Shown here: in pieces, positions 11,818-21,221 of the stretch
Layout of the letters: each line of letters starts with the position of its first letter
Numbering within the stretch: position 1 is the stretch's first letter
Source of the DNA: Acanthamoeba lenticulata
Taxonomy: Eukaryota; Discosea; Longamoebia; Acanthamoebidae
Length of the DNA stretch: 31,125 bases
Reading direction: 5' to 3'
Assembly: GCA_002179805.1 (NCBI GenBank)
Contig: NAVB01001187.1
Span: forward strand, 1-31,125
The notes under the pieces: generated by a model
The model's database searches: none
The model's input: only the letters and a program-made list of their open reading frames with translations
Told to the model about the DNA's origin: nothing
Position numbers and translations under genes: made by a program

Positions 11818-12427
11818 GTCCCAACCAAGCTATATTGACAGATGCGGTCGCTCTCCGCTTGAGTAGAGCAGCGCTTGGTGTAGTGCCTGCAGCAGGAGTT
11901 CTGTCTGGTCAAAGGACTTGGAAATGAGATAGTTTGTTCTTTACCCCTCTTTTTTTTGCAAGGGTCGACGTTGTGTGATGTCGCACCTCCCTTTTCTTGG
12001 CTGGTTAAGCGTATATCGTAAACAACAGCATGTCTTGGGTCGCACGCTTCATCTCTCTGAGTTCCATTACGAAAGCCACACGCAACCAGCCAGCACGCCT
12101 TTTGGTAATTCTCCTTTTCCAGGCATTATCGGCTCGCGGTATTCACACGTCTTGACTGGCCTGAGGTGTTCGTTGATGTTTTCGACACCAACGTATCACT
12201 TTCACTTTGAGGTGGAGTTCTCGCAGTGATCATGGTCGCCGTATTTGGGAAACAAAGCTCTTTTGTGAACATTGCTAAGTTGCTAAGTTACCTCTGCTCA
12301 TGCCCCTAGTTTGGGGACCAGCGTGTGACTCTGCGGCCATACATGCGGGCCAGCAGCCCGCAAGGTTGCGGTCTCCACCCCACGGAGAGTAAGAAAAGCA
12401 TTATCAGTTGTTGCGCTTGCCAAAGTG
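11818..12427. promoter_or_regulatory. Shared divergent promoter region of the two GATA genes
   Basis: This 610-bp gap separates two genes pointing away from each other and should hold both promoters. I see two WGATAR matches: AGATAG at 11927-11932, and TTATCA (minus TGATAA) at 12401-12406, about 20 bp before the ATG of factor B. About one such match is expected by chance in this length, so autoregulation is only a possibility. A short tandem GCTAAGTT lies near 12275. No coding exon is evident. Confidence 0.4.
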
Positions 12428-13509
12428 ATGCAACCAGCGTCGTTTGCACAGTCTTCATCCCCGTCCTCTCCCTCATCGTCGCCACCGTCACCGTCAACCG
12501 CCAGTGCTTCGGCACCATTACCAGCCCAGCAAACGGTGACCTCCTTGTTCGCTCCACAATCCAGCTACGTACCATCACCTCAACTCGCTTCCCATCTGCC
12601 GTTCCAATCTCAAGCACCTCAAGTCGCATCCCAGGCGGACCCATCATGCCCACACGAACCTTTAAGGCCTTATCCCTCCGCTGCACGTGCAGTTCCTGTT
12701 CCGATGGTAGAGCCCCTGATTCCTAAGCCTGTGCGGGTGTCGATCGGTGCTCCGCGCCATCAGGCTGGACCAGTGCCACCTACCGCTGCAGCGACCTCAC
12801 TGTCGCAAGCGTTGGCTTCTGCATCTCCTGCCCAGCCCATCCAGTTGCCCAGCCTACCTTCGCTATCGTCAATCCTGCGCCGCTCTTCTTACACCTCTAC
12901 CACAACATCTCCTACGACATCCTCGCCTACTTCCTCAACTTCTACTCCAGGATATCTTGTTCGCTTTCCTTTCAGCTTTCTTTCTCTTCCGTTGGCTCTC
13001 CACCCTCACCTCCAACACCAAGCTCTTCCGACGTCGTTGCCTGGCCCCCCTTCCTCATTCAACGTGAAGACACTTTCAGAGCAGAGCGAACCACCTAAGG
13101 TAAGTCTTGATCTTGCCTCAGGCGGCAGCCAATTGGCCCGGACGCAATCTGACAAAGCGATCGTTGCATGTTGAACCAGAAGAAACGAAAGTCACGGGAG
13201 ACGACGACTGGCCGAGTGTGCTTGCACTGTGGAGCGCAGAAAACGTCGGAGTGGCGCATGGGTCCTGAGGGTCGCGGCACGTTGTGCAACGCGTGCGGCC
13301 TGCGCTACCGCAAGAAACTCAAGCTGGACGATTCAAAGCAAGGACGCAGTGGGGCCAAGATTCCGATGAGCATGCTGCTAAACGCCAGTTATGACCAGAG
13401 TTCTCGCTCGACAACGACAGGCAGTAGAGCGACAGTTGTTGCGCCTGCTCCTCCAGCCAACGCACCAGACGCTGTCACCAGCCAGCCGCTGTGCGTGGCC
13501 GCAGCTTGA
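12428..13509 (+). CDS. GATA-type zinc finger transcription factor B
   Basis: Exons are 12428-13099 and 13180-13509, in phase 0, giving 333 residues. The start is the ATG at 12428 ([15 protein letters not shown]). Residues 1-224 are Ser/Pro/Thr/Gln rich with no fold visible. The second exon begins with the basic '[12 protein letters not shown]' and carries a GATA finger with Cys at about 238, 241, 260 and 263 (CX2CX18CX2C), with '[20 protein letters not shown]'. About 30 residues from KTSEW to KLKLD are identical to factor A, while many third codon positions differ. This indicates an old duplication held by selection on the protein. The donor at 13100 is a perfect GTAAGT. The C-terminus could be longer: an alternative intron 13435-13504 is frame-compatible and would open a frame toward 13650, but its donor is poor and the frame runs into the next gene. 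Confidence 0.83.
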
Positions 13510-13872
13510 CAACCAGGTCCTCCGTCTCGTGGGCTTGACGCGGGCCCAGACCAACCGGACGCTCACCGCGATCGCGACGGTACTGGCGGCGGGCCCCAGC
13601 AGCCACCTGCCTTGGCAGCATCCCCAACGGAACGGAGGACGGGAGGAGAAGCCATGCATGAGCTGCATTCCACAGCTGACTCCAAATGAAAAATGGCCTG
13701 TATTTAGCATGAATTACTGGGAATGTCAGCTATGGGCGATGACGCGGCACGAGAAGCAAACTTGTGGACGCCAAGGAAGATTCAACTTTAATTTGCAGAG
13801 TAGCATTCAATCAACCTTCCTCAGCCCTCAGCTCTGCCTTGCCGTTGCACATCTTGCCAGCGCATCTTCGAA
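13510..13872. other. Gap between GATA factor B and the RING E3 gene
   Basis: The first 150 bases are GC-rich and read openly in one frame ('[19 protein letters not shown]'), so they may be an unrecognised extra exon of factor B. The rest, from about 13680, is less GC-rich and should hold the 3' UTR and the promoter of the RING gene. Confidence 0.4.
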
Positions 13873-14925
13873 ATGGACCCAGCTTCCGCTAACACATCTC
13901 CATCAGCCGATTCATCCGGTGAAGGAAACACTCCACCATCTCCTGCATTTGAGTGCAACATATGCTTTGACACAGCACAGGAGCCTGTCGTGACAATGTG
14001 TGGTCATCTCTTCTGGTACGGCCGCCTTCTTACTCTTTTAATCTGCAGAGTGCTTTCGCTCACCTCACGCCTCCCACCATAATTGCAGCTGGCCCTGCAT
14101 TTACAAGGTATGTCCTCTTCCCTTATGCACTCATTCTTGTTCATAGATTGCGGCCATTCGTTAATCGCAAGCCGATTCGACTGCAGTGGCTGGAAATGCA
14201 TCCAGACCAGCCCTCATGCCCCGTGTGCAAAGCTGCCATCACTCGCGACAAGCTCGTGCCCCTCTACGGCCGAGGCAAGGAGCAAGTAGATCCACGGTGC
14301 GTCCGTACCCCCTGTTGTTCTTTCCTCCTCGTCATCGTCTTCCTCGTTGCTCATAATCTTTGCCCGAACCACAGAAGTCGGGCACCAGCGGACGAGAACA
14401 TTCCCGAGCGGCCTCGCGGCCAGCGCGGAGAGTCCGTCCGACAATCCAGCGTATGTTACCACCTCGCTCGCTCTCCCCCTCGCATGTCGTGTCATGTCGT
14501 AACACGCGCGCGTGTGTCGTGCGGCGCGACAACAGCCGGGGTTCCAGGGCTATCACGACCCGTGGGGCGGCTTCGGACCGTTCGGGCCGCATCACCACAT
14601 GGGCGGCAACTGGCACACGAACGCGAACATGGGCGGCATCAACTTTGGGGTCGGCTTCTTCCCGCCTCTCTTTGGCATGCAATTCGTGCGTCTTCTCTTT
14701 CTCGCTCTTGATCCTCATCATCCTCTTCACCTGATTGTCGTCGTTCATGTTGAGGTGCTGATGATGTGATGGATTGGTGTGTCTCAGAGCACGGGCTCGT
14801 TTGGGTACAACCACGGGCCGCCGCCACGCCCTCTGACGCCACAGGAGCAGCGGGACCAGAACCTGTCACGCTTCCTCTTCACGCTGGGCGTCTTCATCCT
14901 CTTCTTCTTCATTCTCACCGCTTGA
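13873..14925 (+). CDS. RNF5: RNF5/RNF185-type membrane-anchored RING E3 ubiquitin ligase
   Basis: Exons are 13873-14015, 14089-14107, 14187-14296, 14375-14450, 14536-14685 and 14788-14925, giving 211 residues. The second exon is only 19 nt and carries 'WPCIYK', needed to complete the ring. The C3HC4 RING has Cys28, Cys31, Cys43, His45, Cys48, Cys51, Cys65 and Cys68. The middle shows the family mark '[13 protein letters not shown]' (RPxGQR in animal RNF5/RNF185) and a Gly/Phe-rich part. The last 20 residues, '[20 protein letters not shown]', are a hydrophobic tail anchor; animal members have two such segments. Length is close to animal RNF5 (about 180-190). Family members sit in the ER or mitochondrial outer membrane and ubiquitinate membrane clients in ERAD. 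Whether this gene corresponds to RNF5 or RNF185 cannot be told. Confidence 0.92.
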
Positions 14926-15150
14926 GGCGGAGGCTCTTCTCCTCTTTCTTCTACCCACGTTGTAAATACATACTTGAAATACTTGTTATTTATGATAGGC
15001 CTGTGGAGAAAAGCTGTCAGGTATCAATTGATGTGATTAGTCGTTGCATTGTGACAAGTGGACAACACAGCACAAAAAGGTGTTTTGCTTTTCCTTTTAT
15101 TGTCCAAGCAAAGGAGGCAAGAACCACCACCGCTGAAGTGGTCCTCTACT
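14926..15150. other. 3' flank of the RING E3 gene
   Basis: This AT-richer sequence after the stop at 14923-14925 has TTGTAAATA-type stretches near 14960 that would suit a 3' UTR. I see no exon before the ankyrin-type remnant begins. Confidence 0.4.
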
Positions 15151-15485
15151 TGCAAGTTTGCTGCTCGCCTGGCCGGGGCAGGCTGGCTCTCCCAGCTTAA
15201 GTGGGCCTGGGCCAACAGGTGCCCACTGCAGCCACTGCCCAGGGTCGCTTAGAGGTGTTGCAGTGGCTGCGGGAACAAAGTGGCCTGTGGGGTTCAGATA
15301 CTTGCGCAGCGAGGCAGCACAAATCGGCAATCTGGACATCCTACATTGGGCTCACGCAAACGGCTGTCCATGGGACGAGAGAACCTGCAACTGCCGCAAT
15401 CTGGACATCCTACAGGACGTGCTCCAGTGGGCTTGCGCCAATTGGGTGCCTAGATTACATCCACAACAAAGTTATGTTTGTATTT
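15150..15485 (+). pseudogene. Decayed ankyrin-type repeat fragment
   Basis: Conceptual translation shows pieces of a repeat of about 33 residues: 'LKWAWANRCP', 'RLEVLQWLREQSG', then 'GNLDILHWAHANGCPWDE' followed by 'DVLQWACANW'. They fall in different frames, with a stop after 'LPRVA', so at least two frameshifts separate them. The pattern (hydrophobic LxxLxWAxxNGCPWDExTC) is the ankyrin-like repeat common in Acanthamoeba and in giant viruses that infect it, such as pandoraviruses. That link is from family knowledge. No start codon, promoter or intact frame is visible. A similar fragment lies at 28870-29256. I infer a dead gene piece lying between two convergent genes. Confidence 0.7.
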
Positions 15486-15509
15486 AGAGCAACCAGTCCA
15501 GCGTTCTGT

Positions 15510-18022
15510 TCAGAGGACCTCGACATAAGCCACGGACTCCTCAGCCAGCTCCTGTTGAGTTGACGTCCAGTGAGAACGTGAAAATAAAAATAAAAATAAA
15601 AATAAAAAAGATTGGGAGTTGACCTCTGGTGAGGGGGTGAGTGTGTAGGCGAGATCGCGCAGGAGCTTGGCGTTGGTGGTGCCATTGGTCAGCTTCTCCA
15701 CAGTCGACGCGAGCGAGTTGAGGTGCTTCTGCCGCCACTCGCGCAGCGGCGCCGTGCGGACAGTCTCGGCGAAGGACGCGTTGGTCTCGTTCATGGTACG
15801 CCGCAACATGGACTGGTAGCACGCCCAGAAGCCGTCGTACTCAGGCCACGCTTTACCTGCTCCATCCCGCCCGACACACAAGTCCCATTATCAACCTCAA
15901 CTCTTGTGTGTTGTGTGTGTGTGTGTCGAGAGGACCACGCACCGGCGAGGAGGGCCGGGAGCTTGCGGGACTGGAGATACTTGGTGTGCGAGCTGAGGAC
16001 GAGCTCCTTGATCCGCAGGAACGGGTTGGCATCGCGCAGCTCTTCGTCCGTCGTCCTCTCCGCCAGCGGCCTGTCTCATACCCACACGCAAAGACCATCA
16101 ATCTACGCACACACAAGCGTGTATCAAGGCGGAGGTGAAGAGGGCTTGTGTTACTTCTGGAACTCGATGAGCTGGCGGTCGAGCGCGTTGCCCGGATAGC
16201 GCAGGTACTGGGTCGTTGTCTTGCTCAGGTCGACCACGGCCAGCGCGCGCAGGGCGTGGGCCATGTGGCGGCGCAGCTGGAGGAAGGCCACGTCCTCGTG
16301 CACGTCCCAGTAGTGGGCCTCCGGGAAGCCCTCCACGAGGTCAAAGAAGGAGCGCAGCGTGCAGGTCGCCATGGCCATCGTCTGGCTGATACCGGCGACC
16401 CACTCGGTGTTGACGTCAGCGTCGACGTCGACCGAGAGGGTGACCGAGACCGCGCGGGGCTCGCGCTCGAGCCGGTCAAAGCATGTGAAGATGTGGTCCT
16501 GCAGGTAGATGTCGTCGGAGTCGCAGAAGAAGACGACTTCGCCGCGCGAGGCCTGCACGCCAAAGTTGCGAGCGGCGCCCACGCGCATGTTCTGGCGCAG
16601 GGACACGAGCTTCCACCTATTGGTGACGTTTTGACATCAGTTGGTAATGGTGTTAACGAGAAGACTATGGTGGTTGTTGGTGGCGTACTCGATCTGGGCA
16701 CTGCCGTGGAGGCGGCGGTGCTCCATGAAGCCGGCCACCTTAGCCGCAGTGCTATCGACCGAGGCGTCGTCCACGACCACAATCTCGACGGCCATATCCC
16801 GGCCGCGGTTGTGAACGGCCAGGAAGTGGGCCGCGCTGGCCTCGATGGCTCGAAGCGTGCGCAGAATGCGGCCCGCTGAGTTGTAGGCCGGCACGACGAC
16901 TGAAGCTGTGAGCAAGCGCGACACGTCGGCATGGCGGAGCCACTCGGGCAGAACGCCTTGCTTGGAGGCGACCGTCTCGAGCGTCGGCGGCGACGGAGAA
17001 GCCGAGGCCTCAGGAGCGGCGGAGAACCAGCCCGAAAACCACGAGTTTGAGGCCTTTGGCGTCGGCGTCGGGGTCGTGGTGGTCGACGTGGTCGGGACAG
17101 GCGTCTGAGTGGCCGTGGCCACAGCAGCCTTGACTGGCGTGGTCGCGGCCGTCGCCGCAGCGGCCTTGGCCTGAGTGGGCGTACCGGTGGCCGCAGCGGC
17201 AGCAGGTGTGATCACAGCGGTGCCAGAAGCCGCCTTCGCAGGCGTCGTTATGGCCGTGGCCGCAGTGGCAGCCTTCACGGGCGTGGTCGCAGCCTGGACG
17301 GGCACCGTAGCGACCGTGGCGGCAGCAACCTTGATGGGCGTGGTGGCTGCCGTAGCGGCAGCCCTCTGAGCGGCCGGCGTGGTGACCGCCGTGGTGACAA
17401 CCTTGGCGGGAGTTGAAGCGGCCGTGGCGGCCGCGGCGGAAGCAACCTTGCCGGGCGTGGTAACGGCAGTAGCCGCTGCCTTGACTGGCCCTTGAGTGGT
17501 CACAGCGGCGGCAACCTTGATGGGCGTGGTGGCTGCCGTAGCGGCGGCCTTCTGCGCGGCCGGCGTGGTGACCGCCGTTGTGGCTACCTTGACGGGGGTA
17601 GAGGCAGCCGTAGCCGCAGCAGCCTTCGCTTGAGTAGCCGCAGCCGTAACTGCAGCCACCTTGACGGGAGCGGTCGCGGCCGCAGTGGCTCCCATGGCCA
17701 CCGTAGCGGTCGCAGGCCTCGCGGCAGCTGGAGTTGTTACTGGAGTAAAGGCTGCCTTGACCTGGGCTGGTGTTGAGGCTGGAGATGTGGAAGAAGGATT
17801 TGACGTCTTGATGGCCGCGGCGGCAGGAGTAGACGCGACAGGCGTGGTAGCAGGAGCCGAGGGGATGGTGGAGGTTGTTGTGGTGTAGCGGGAGAGGTCG
17901 ATGGTGAGCTCGTTCATATCAAACTTGCGCCCAGTGGCGGAGACGCTGAGAACGAACAGCGTCAGCGTGACGATTACGAGAGCCAGCGAAGCCGCTAAAG
18001 AATCGCGCAACTTCATCTTCAT
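15510..18022 (-). CDS. Membrane-anchored glycosyltransferase, family 2 (GT-A fold)
   Basis: Exons on the minus strand are 16689-18022, 16155-16616, 15943-16070, 15624-15856 and 15510-15551, giving 732 residues. The start is the ATG at 18022 (MKMKLRDS). Residues 8-28 form a hydrophobic span, so this is a type II anchor or signal peptide. Residues about 55-330 are Ala/Thr/Pro/Lys repeats ('AATAATTPIKVAAA'), resembling a mucin-like stem open to O-glycosylation. The GT2 domain begins at about 371 ('ASVVVPAYNSAGRIL'), with 'VEIVVVDDAS' near 412-420, 'GAARNFGVQASRGEVVFF' near 458-475, and the metal-binding DxD-type 'CDSDD' at 476-480. It would transfer a sugar from a nucleotide donor, probably in the Golgi lumen or at the cell surface. 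The acceptor is unknown. The C-terminal 200 residues include 'HYWDVHEDVAFL', which fits an acceptor site region. The neighbouring Rab gene has the same orientation but there is no functional link. Confidence 0.85.
15581..15609 (-). repeat. (TTTTTA)n microsatellite in the last intron of the glycosyltransferase gene
   Basis: In transcript orientation, about four or five TTTTTA units lie in the intron 15552-15623 upstream of the acceptor. The motif and orientation match the repeat at 4919-4964. Confidence 0.88.
17325..17424 (-). repeat. Direct repeat, copy 1, in the glycosyltransferase stem
   Basis: This 100-bp coding unit is nearly identical to 17511-17610, with a first stretch of over 30 bp that matches exactly. 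It encodes the Ala/Thr unit containing 'TTAVTTPAAQRAAATAATTP'. It probably arose by unequal exchange, so stem length may vary between strains. Confidence 0.85.
17511..17610 (-). repeat. Direct repeat, copy 2, in the glycosyltransferase stem
   Basis: This is the partner of 17325-17424. It differs at a few positions, including Lys for Arg in 'PAAQKAAATAATTP'. The two copies start 186 bp apart and remain in frame. Confidence 0.85.
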
Positions 18023-18227
18023 CTCCCTCTCCTCTTCCTCCGCACAGCCAAGAGACACAGCAGAAAAAGAAAATTAGGATTTCCTTTTCGTGGCTTTTGG
18101 CATTTCAAAAATGCCCAGAATTTTAAAAATGATTAGAATACTACAATATTCAACAAAAAAAAGGCGAAGTAGAGGAAGGAGAACGTTGGCATCATGTCCT
18201 CCCGAAGAGAACCGGCTCGAAAACTGC
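18023..18227. other. Spacer between the glycosyltransferase and Rab32-like genes
   Basis: This 205-bp gap lies between two minus-strand genes and holds the 3' end of the Rab32-like gene and the promoter of the glycosyltransferase. The middle (about 18070-18165) is AT-rich. I see no exon. Confidence 0.5.
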
Positions 18228-19555
18228 TCAGATGGGACAACACGAAGACTCTTCCTTTCGGGGCTTGCCGTAGACGTCGGCTTCATCTTCAGAGAAGAAA
18301 TGGGACTCGCTGTCGAGGCTGAGGGTGTCGGTCTGCGGCGTGGGCACCTGGTTGGTCTTGGCCACCTCGAGCACCTTCTCCACCAAAAACTTCATCGCGT
18401 CGTCTTTATCATCACCACCACATCGTCAACATAAGCGCTATCGTCTTCTTGAGTGGTTGCAAATCGAAGAAGAAGAAGGAGGCACATACCGATGTTGGTG
18501 TTGGCGGCGGCCGAAGAGGGAAACCACCCGATGAAGCCGTTGTCGCGGGCGTACTTGTCCAGCGCCTCCTGGTCCACCGTCACTCCCGGGATGTCGCACT
18601 GCTCTCCCCCAACCCACCCCACAGCCATGACGATGAACATGATGATGAAGAAGATGAAGGGCATCATAGGAGGTCAAGAGGGGGTAGAAGTGGAGGAGGC
18701 TGACCTTGTTGGCGAGAAGGAGGATGGGGATGGGCTGGTCGTTGGCCAAGACCACCTTGCTGTTCACGTCCTCTCGCCACTGCATCGTCCAGGCCACCAT
18801 TTCCAATGAGCGATCTTCATAATCTCGTTTTGGAGGAGGAGAAAGAGAACCTTGGCCACGGCATCAAAGGTGGCCGGCCGCGAGAGATCGAACACTATTG
18901 CATAACCGTCAAGATGATGGTGATGTTAAAGATCTGGATGAGAAGCCTAGAAGAGGGCACGAGGACGAGAGACGTCGTACCGATAATAGCGGCGATGGCG
19001 TACTTGTAGTAGACCCGCGTCATCTGCCCAAACCGCTCGTGGCCTGCCACGTCCTGTTGATGGCACAAGGACGTGAGCCGCAAGAGATCCAAAGAAGAAG
19101 ACGCGCGAGAGGGAGCAATACCCAGAGCTGGAGACTGACGGTGGTCTTTTCGTCCCACTGCACTTGCTTGACTGCAAAGTCTAGACGACGAGTAGAACAA
19201 CAAGTACATGAGGTTTTCAGTCAGCCGCCCAGCCGACAGAGTAAGCGAGGTACGGGTGCCGAACCCACGCCAATGGTCAGCTTGTAGTTGGGCGTGAAAT
19301 AGCCTTCGCAATATCTACAAGAACAGAAGAGACGGGGCACAAATGAAAATGAGGCGACTTGGAGGAAGGAGAGCAAAGGCCGCACGAACCGTTTGATGAT
19401 GGAGGTCTTGCCGACGGCGTAATCACCAATCACAAGAATCTACACAAATCGAGATGGGTGTCTATTCAAAATGCACTTTGAAGCGAATGCGCACGTACCT
19501 TATACAAGTGCTGCTGCTTGTTCGGAACCGGAGCGCCTTCCATCTTCGCCTCCAT
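18228..19555 (-). CDS. Rab32/Rab38-like small GTPase with altered catalytic residues
   Basis: Nine minus-strand exons are 19499-19555, 19390-19439, 19265-19314, 19122-19180, 18981-19053, 18851-18894, 18705-18779, 18490-18598 and 18228-18403, giving 230 residues. The P-loop is GDYAVGKT at 24-31. The TIGVDFAVK switch, 'RVYYKYAIAAIIVFDLSRPA' and 'AVAKWREDVNSKV' match Rab32/38 rather than other Rabs. NKCD is at 135-138. The C-terminus is CCPI, a CCXX geranylgeranylation signal. Switch II reads DVAGHERFG: His77 replaces the catalytic Gln (Ras Gln61). Ala27 replaces Gly at the Ras Gly13 position, and the SAK motif reads SAA. Rab32 proteins act on lysosome-related organelles, melanosomes, mitochondria and pathogen vacuoles. 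I infer slow GTP hydrolysis here. The start ATG at 19555 gives a short N-terminal extension; upstream exons cannot be excluded. Confidence 0.9.
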
Positions 19556-19804
19556 TTCGATGCGCGAATCCTCAAATGTATACTGCGAGAGGGAAGTGAG
19601 TCCGAACGGGACTGGAACAAGTCGGCAGAGTCTCTCTCTCGTCTCCCTCTTTTACAAAGTGTTCCTCTCTCCCTGGCAATAGCTGTCTCGTCGTGCAACA
19701 AAGAAAAAGTGAACGACTTGCGACGTGCAACCGCACCTTTCTCTTCTTTTCTTGAGCAGATTTATGGTCTTTTAAATACATCTGATTATTTTGATTTGTT
19801 GGCA
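19556..19804. promoter_or_regulatory. Divergent promoter region of the Rab32-like and EMC2 genes
   Basis: This 249-bp gap separates two genes transcribed away from each other, so both core promoters should lie here. The part near EMC2 is T-rich (19735-19800). No clear TATA box is placed with confidence. Confidence 0.4.
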
Positions 19805-21127
19805 ATGATGGCATCGACTGAGGAAGTGGACTCAAGCATTGATGGCCTTGCGTCCCGGCTGCGGGGCCAGCGTTCGCCGGACGTTGCCACCACCCGGTCG
19901 CTCCTCAAGACTCTGCGGGACAAGAACATACGACGTCCTGATCTCGTGCTCGAATTCGCTCCCCTTCTGCTCCAATCGTCGTCACAACTTGGAAATGAAG
20001 GTATTATCTCGCTCCTCCCTTCTCATCTCGCCTCATTTTACGTATTTATTTGATTTTTGTCGCAGCATGGACCGTGCAAGAGCAACTGTTCATCGCTGCG
20101 CTTGATGCCAGCGACCTTACGCTCGCCAATGTACGTCCAACTCCCTCCACAACTCTACGCAACATCTTTACCCATTCATCCATTCGTGCAGGAGGTGCTC
20201 GATCGCCTGGCGGCCAAGTTCCCAGACAGCACGCGCGTCCGTCGCCTGACGGCTATGCGGCTCGAGGCCGAGCGCGAGTTCGACAAGGCCATCTCCATCT
20301 ACAACTCGCTCCTCATCGACGACCCCGCCGACACCGTACACCACCTTCTCGCCCTCCTCGAGCTCGCGCTTGAGCGTCGCTGTCTTTGACTTCAACGTCG
20401 ACTTGACTTCGCACAGGCGTCGATGAAGCGCCGAGTGTGCATCTGGAAGTCGCGGCGCGAGACGCGGCCGCGGGCCATCGAGGAACTCAACGACTACGTC
20501 AAGATCTTCATGGCCGACACGTCGGCCTGGCAGGAGCTGGGCGACCTCTACCTCGACGAGCAGCAGTACGAGTTTGCGGCATTTTGCTATGAGGAGCTCA
20601 TCCTCGCCGAGCCGCTCAACCACCACTTCCACAACCGCTACGCCGAGGTCCCTAGCGCACGACACGACACCACACGACACACGCGCGTGTGTGCGCGCAC
20701 GATCTGACATACACCGCACACGCACGTACGCGCACACACGCCGCAGATCTTGTACACGCGCGGGGACTACGCGGCGGCGCGCAAGTACTTTGCGCACTCG
20801 CTCGAGCTCAACCGGGACTCCAACAACCGCGCCCTCTTTGGCCTCGCCCTCGTGCGTCTGCCTCTTCACGCGCCCGGCCCCACTTATGAGAGCAAAGAGC
20901 ATCGTGATGACGTTGTGGTCTTGTTTTGTGGTTGGGGGCGGGGGGGGGAGCACCTCTCTCAGGCGTGCAAGGCGCTCGGGACGAAGAAGGGCGCCAAGCC
21001 AAAGGACAACGCCGAGCTGGCCGGGCTGGCGGCCGACAGGCTGCGAGCGCAGTACGAGTCCGCTGCGCCGGAGCACCTGCCCGCCCTTCGGGCCGTCCTC
21101 TCCAAGCTCAGCGTCACTTCTTCATAA
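19805..21127 (+). CDS. EMC2: ER membrane protein complex subunit 2 (EMC2, TTC35)
   Basis: Exons are 19805-20000, 20066-20130, 20192-20335, 20417-20647, 20747-20851 and 20963-21127, giving 301 residues, close to the usual length near 297. Two ATGs occur at 19805 and 19808; the first is used here. The protein is an alpha-solenoid of TPR-like repeats: 'EQLFIAALDASDLTLAN', 'FPDSTRVRRLTAMRLEAE', 'DDPADT', 'WQELGDLYLDEQQYEFAAFC', 'YEELILAEPLNHHFHNRYAE' and 'GDYAAARKYFAHSLELN'. These match EMC2 strongly. No membrane span is present, as expected: EMC2 is a cytosolic subunit that braces the EMC membrane insertase, which inserts tail-anchored and multipass proteins at the ER. All introns are short. The one at 20648-20746 is an alternating purine/pyrimidine tract and the one at 20852-20962 holds a long G run. 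Confidence 0.94.
20940..20948 (+). repeat. G9 run in EMC2 intron 5
   Basis: A GGGGG, a C and then nine G lie about 15 bases before the acceptor at 20962, on the sense strand. Such a tract could form a G-quadruplex in the pre-mRNA; that is inference. Confidence 0.6.
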
Positions 21128-21221
21128 TAATCGACTTCTCCACTTCACCAAAACTGTCATTGCCGATGTCACGATAAGGTTGTTGGTTGTGGGGGAGGCC
21201 TGTTGTATTTGTCTTCTTCTT

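Noticed and set aside
13391..13993. Open frame after GATA factor B that overlaps the RING E3 start
   Set aside because: The frame runs into the next gene and loses coding character after about 13680. Kept only as a possible alternative exon for 13505-13650.
16148..16879. 243-codon plus-strand frame over the glycosyltransferase
   Set aside because: It is antisense to the GT2 core and runs through an intron of that gene.
20168..21076. 302-codon minus-strand frame over EMC2
   Set aside because: It crosses EMC2 exons and introns, which are strongly supported on the other strand.
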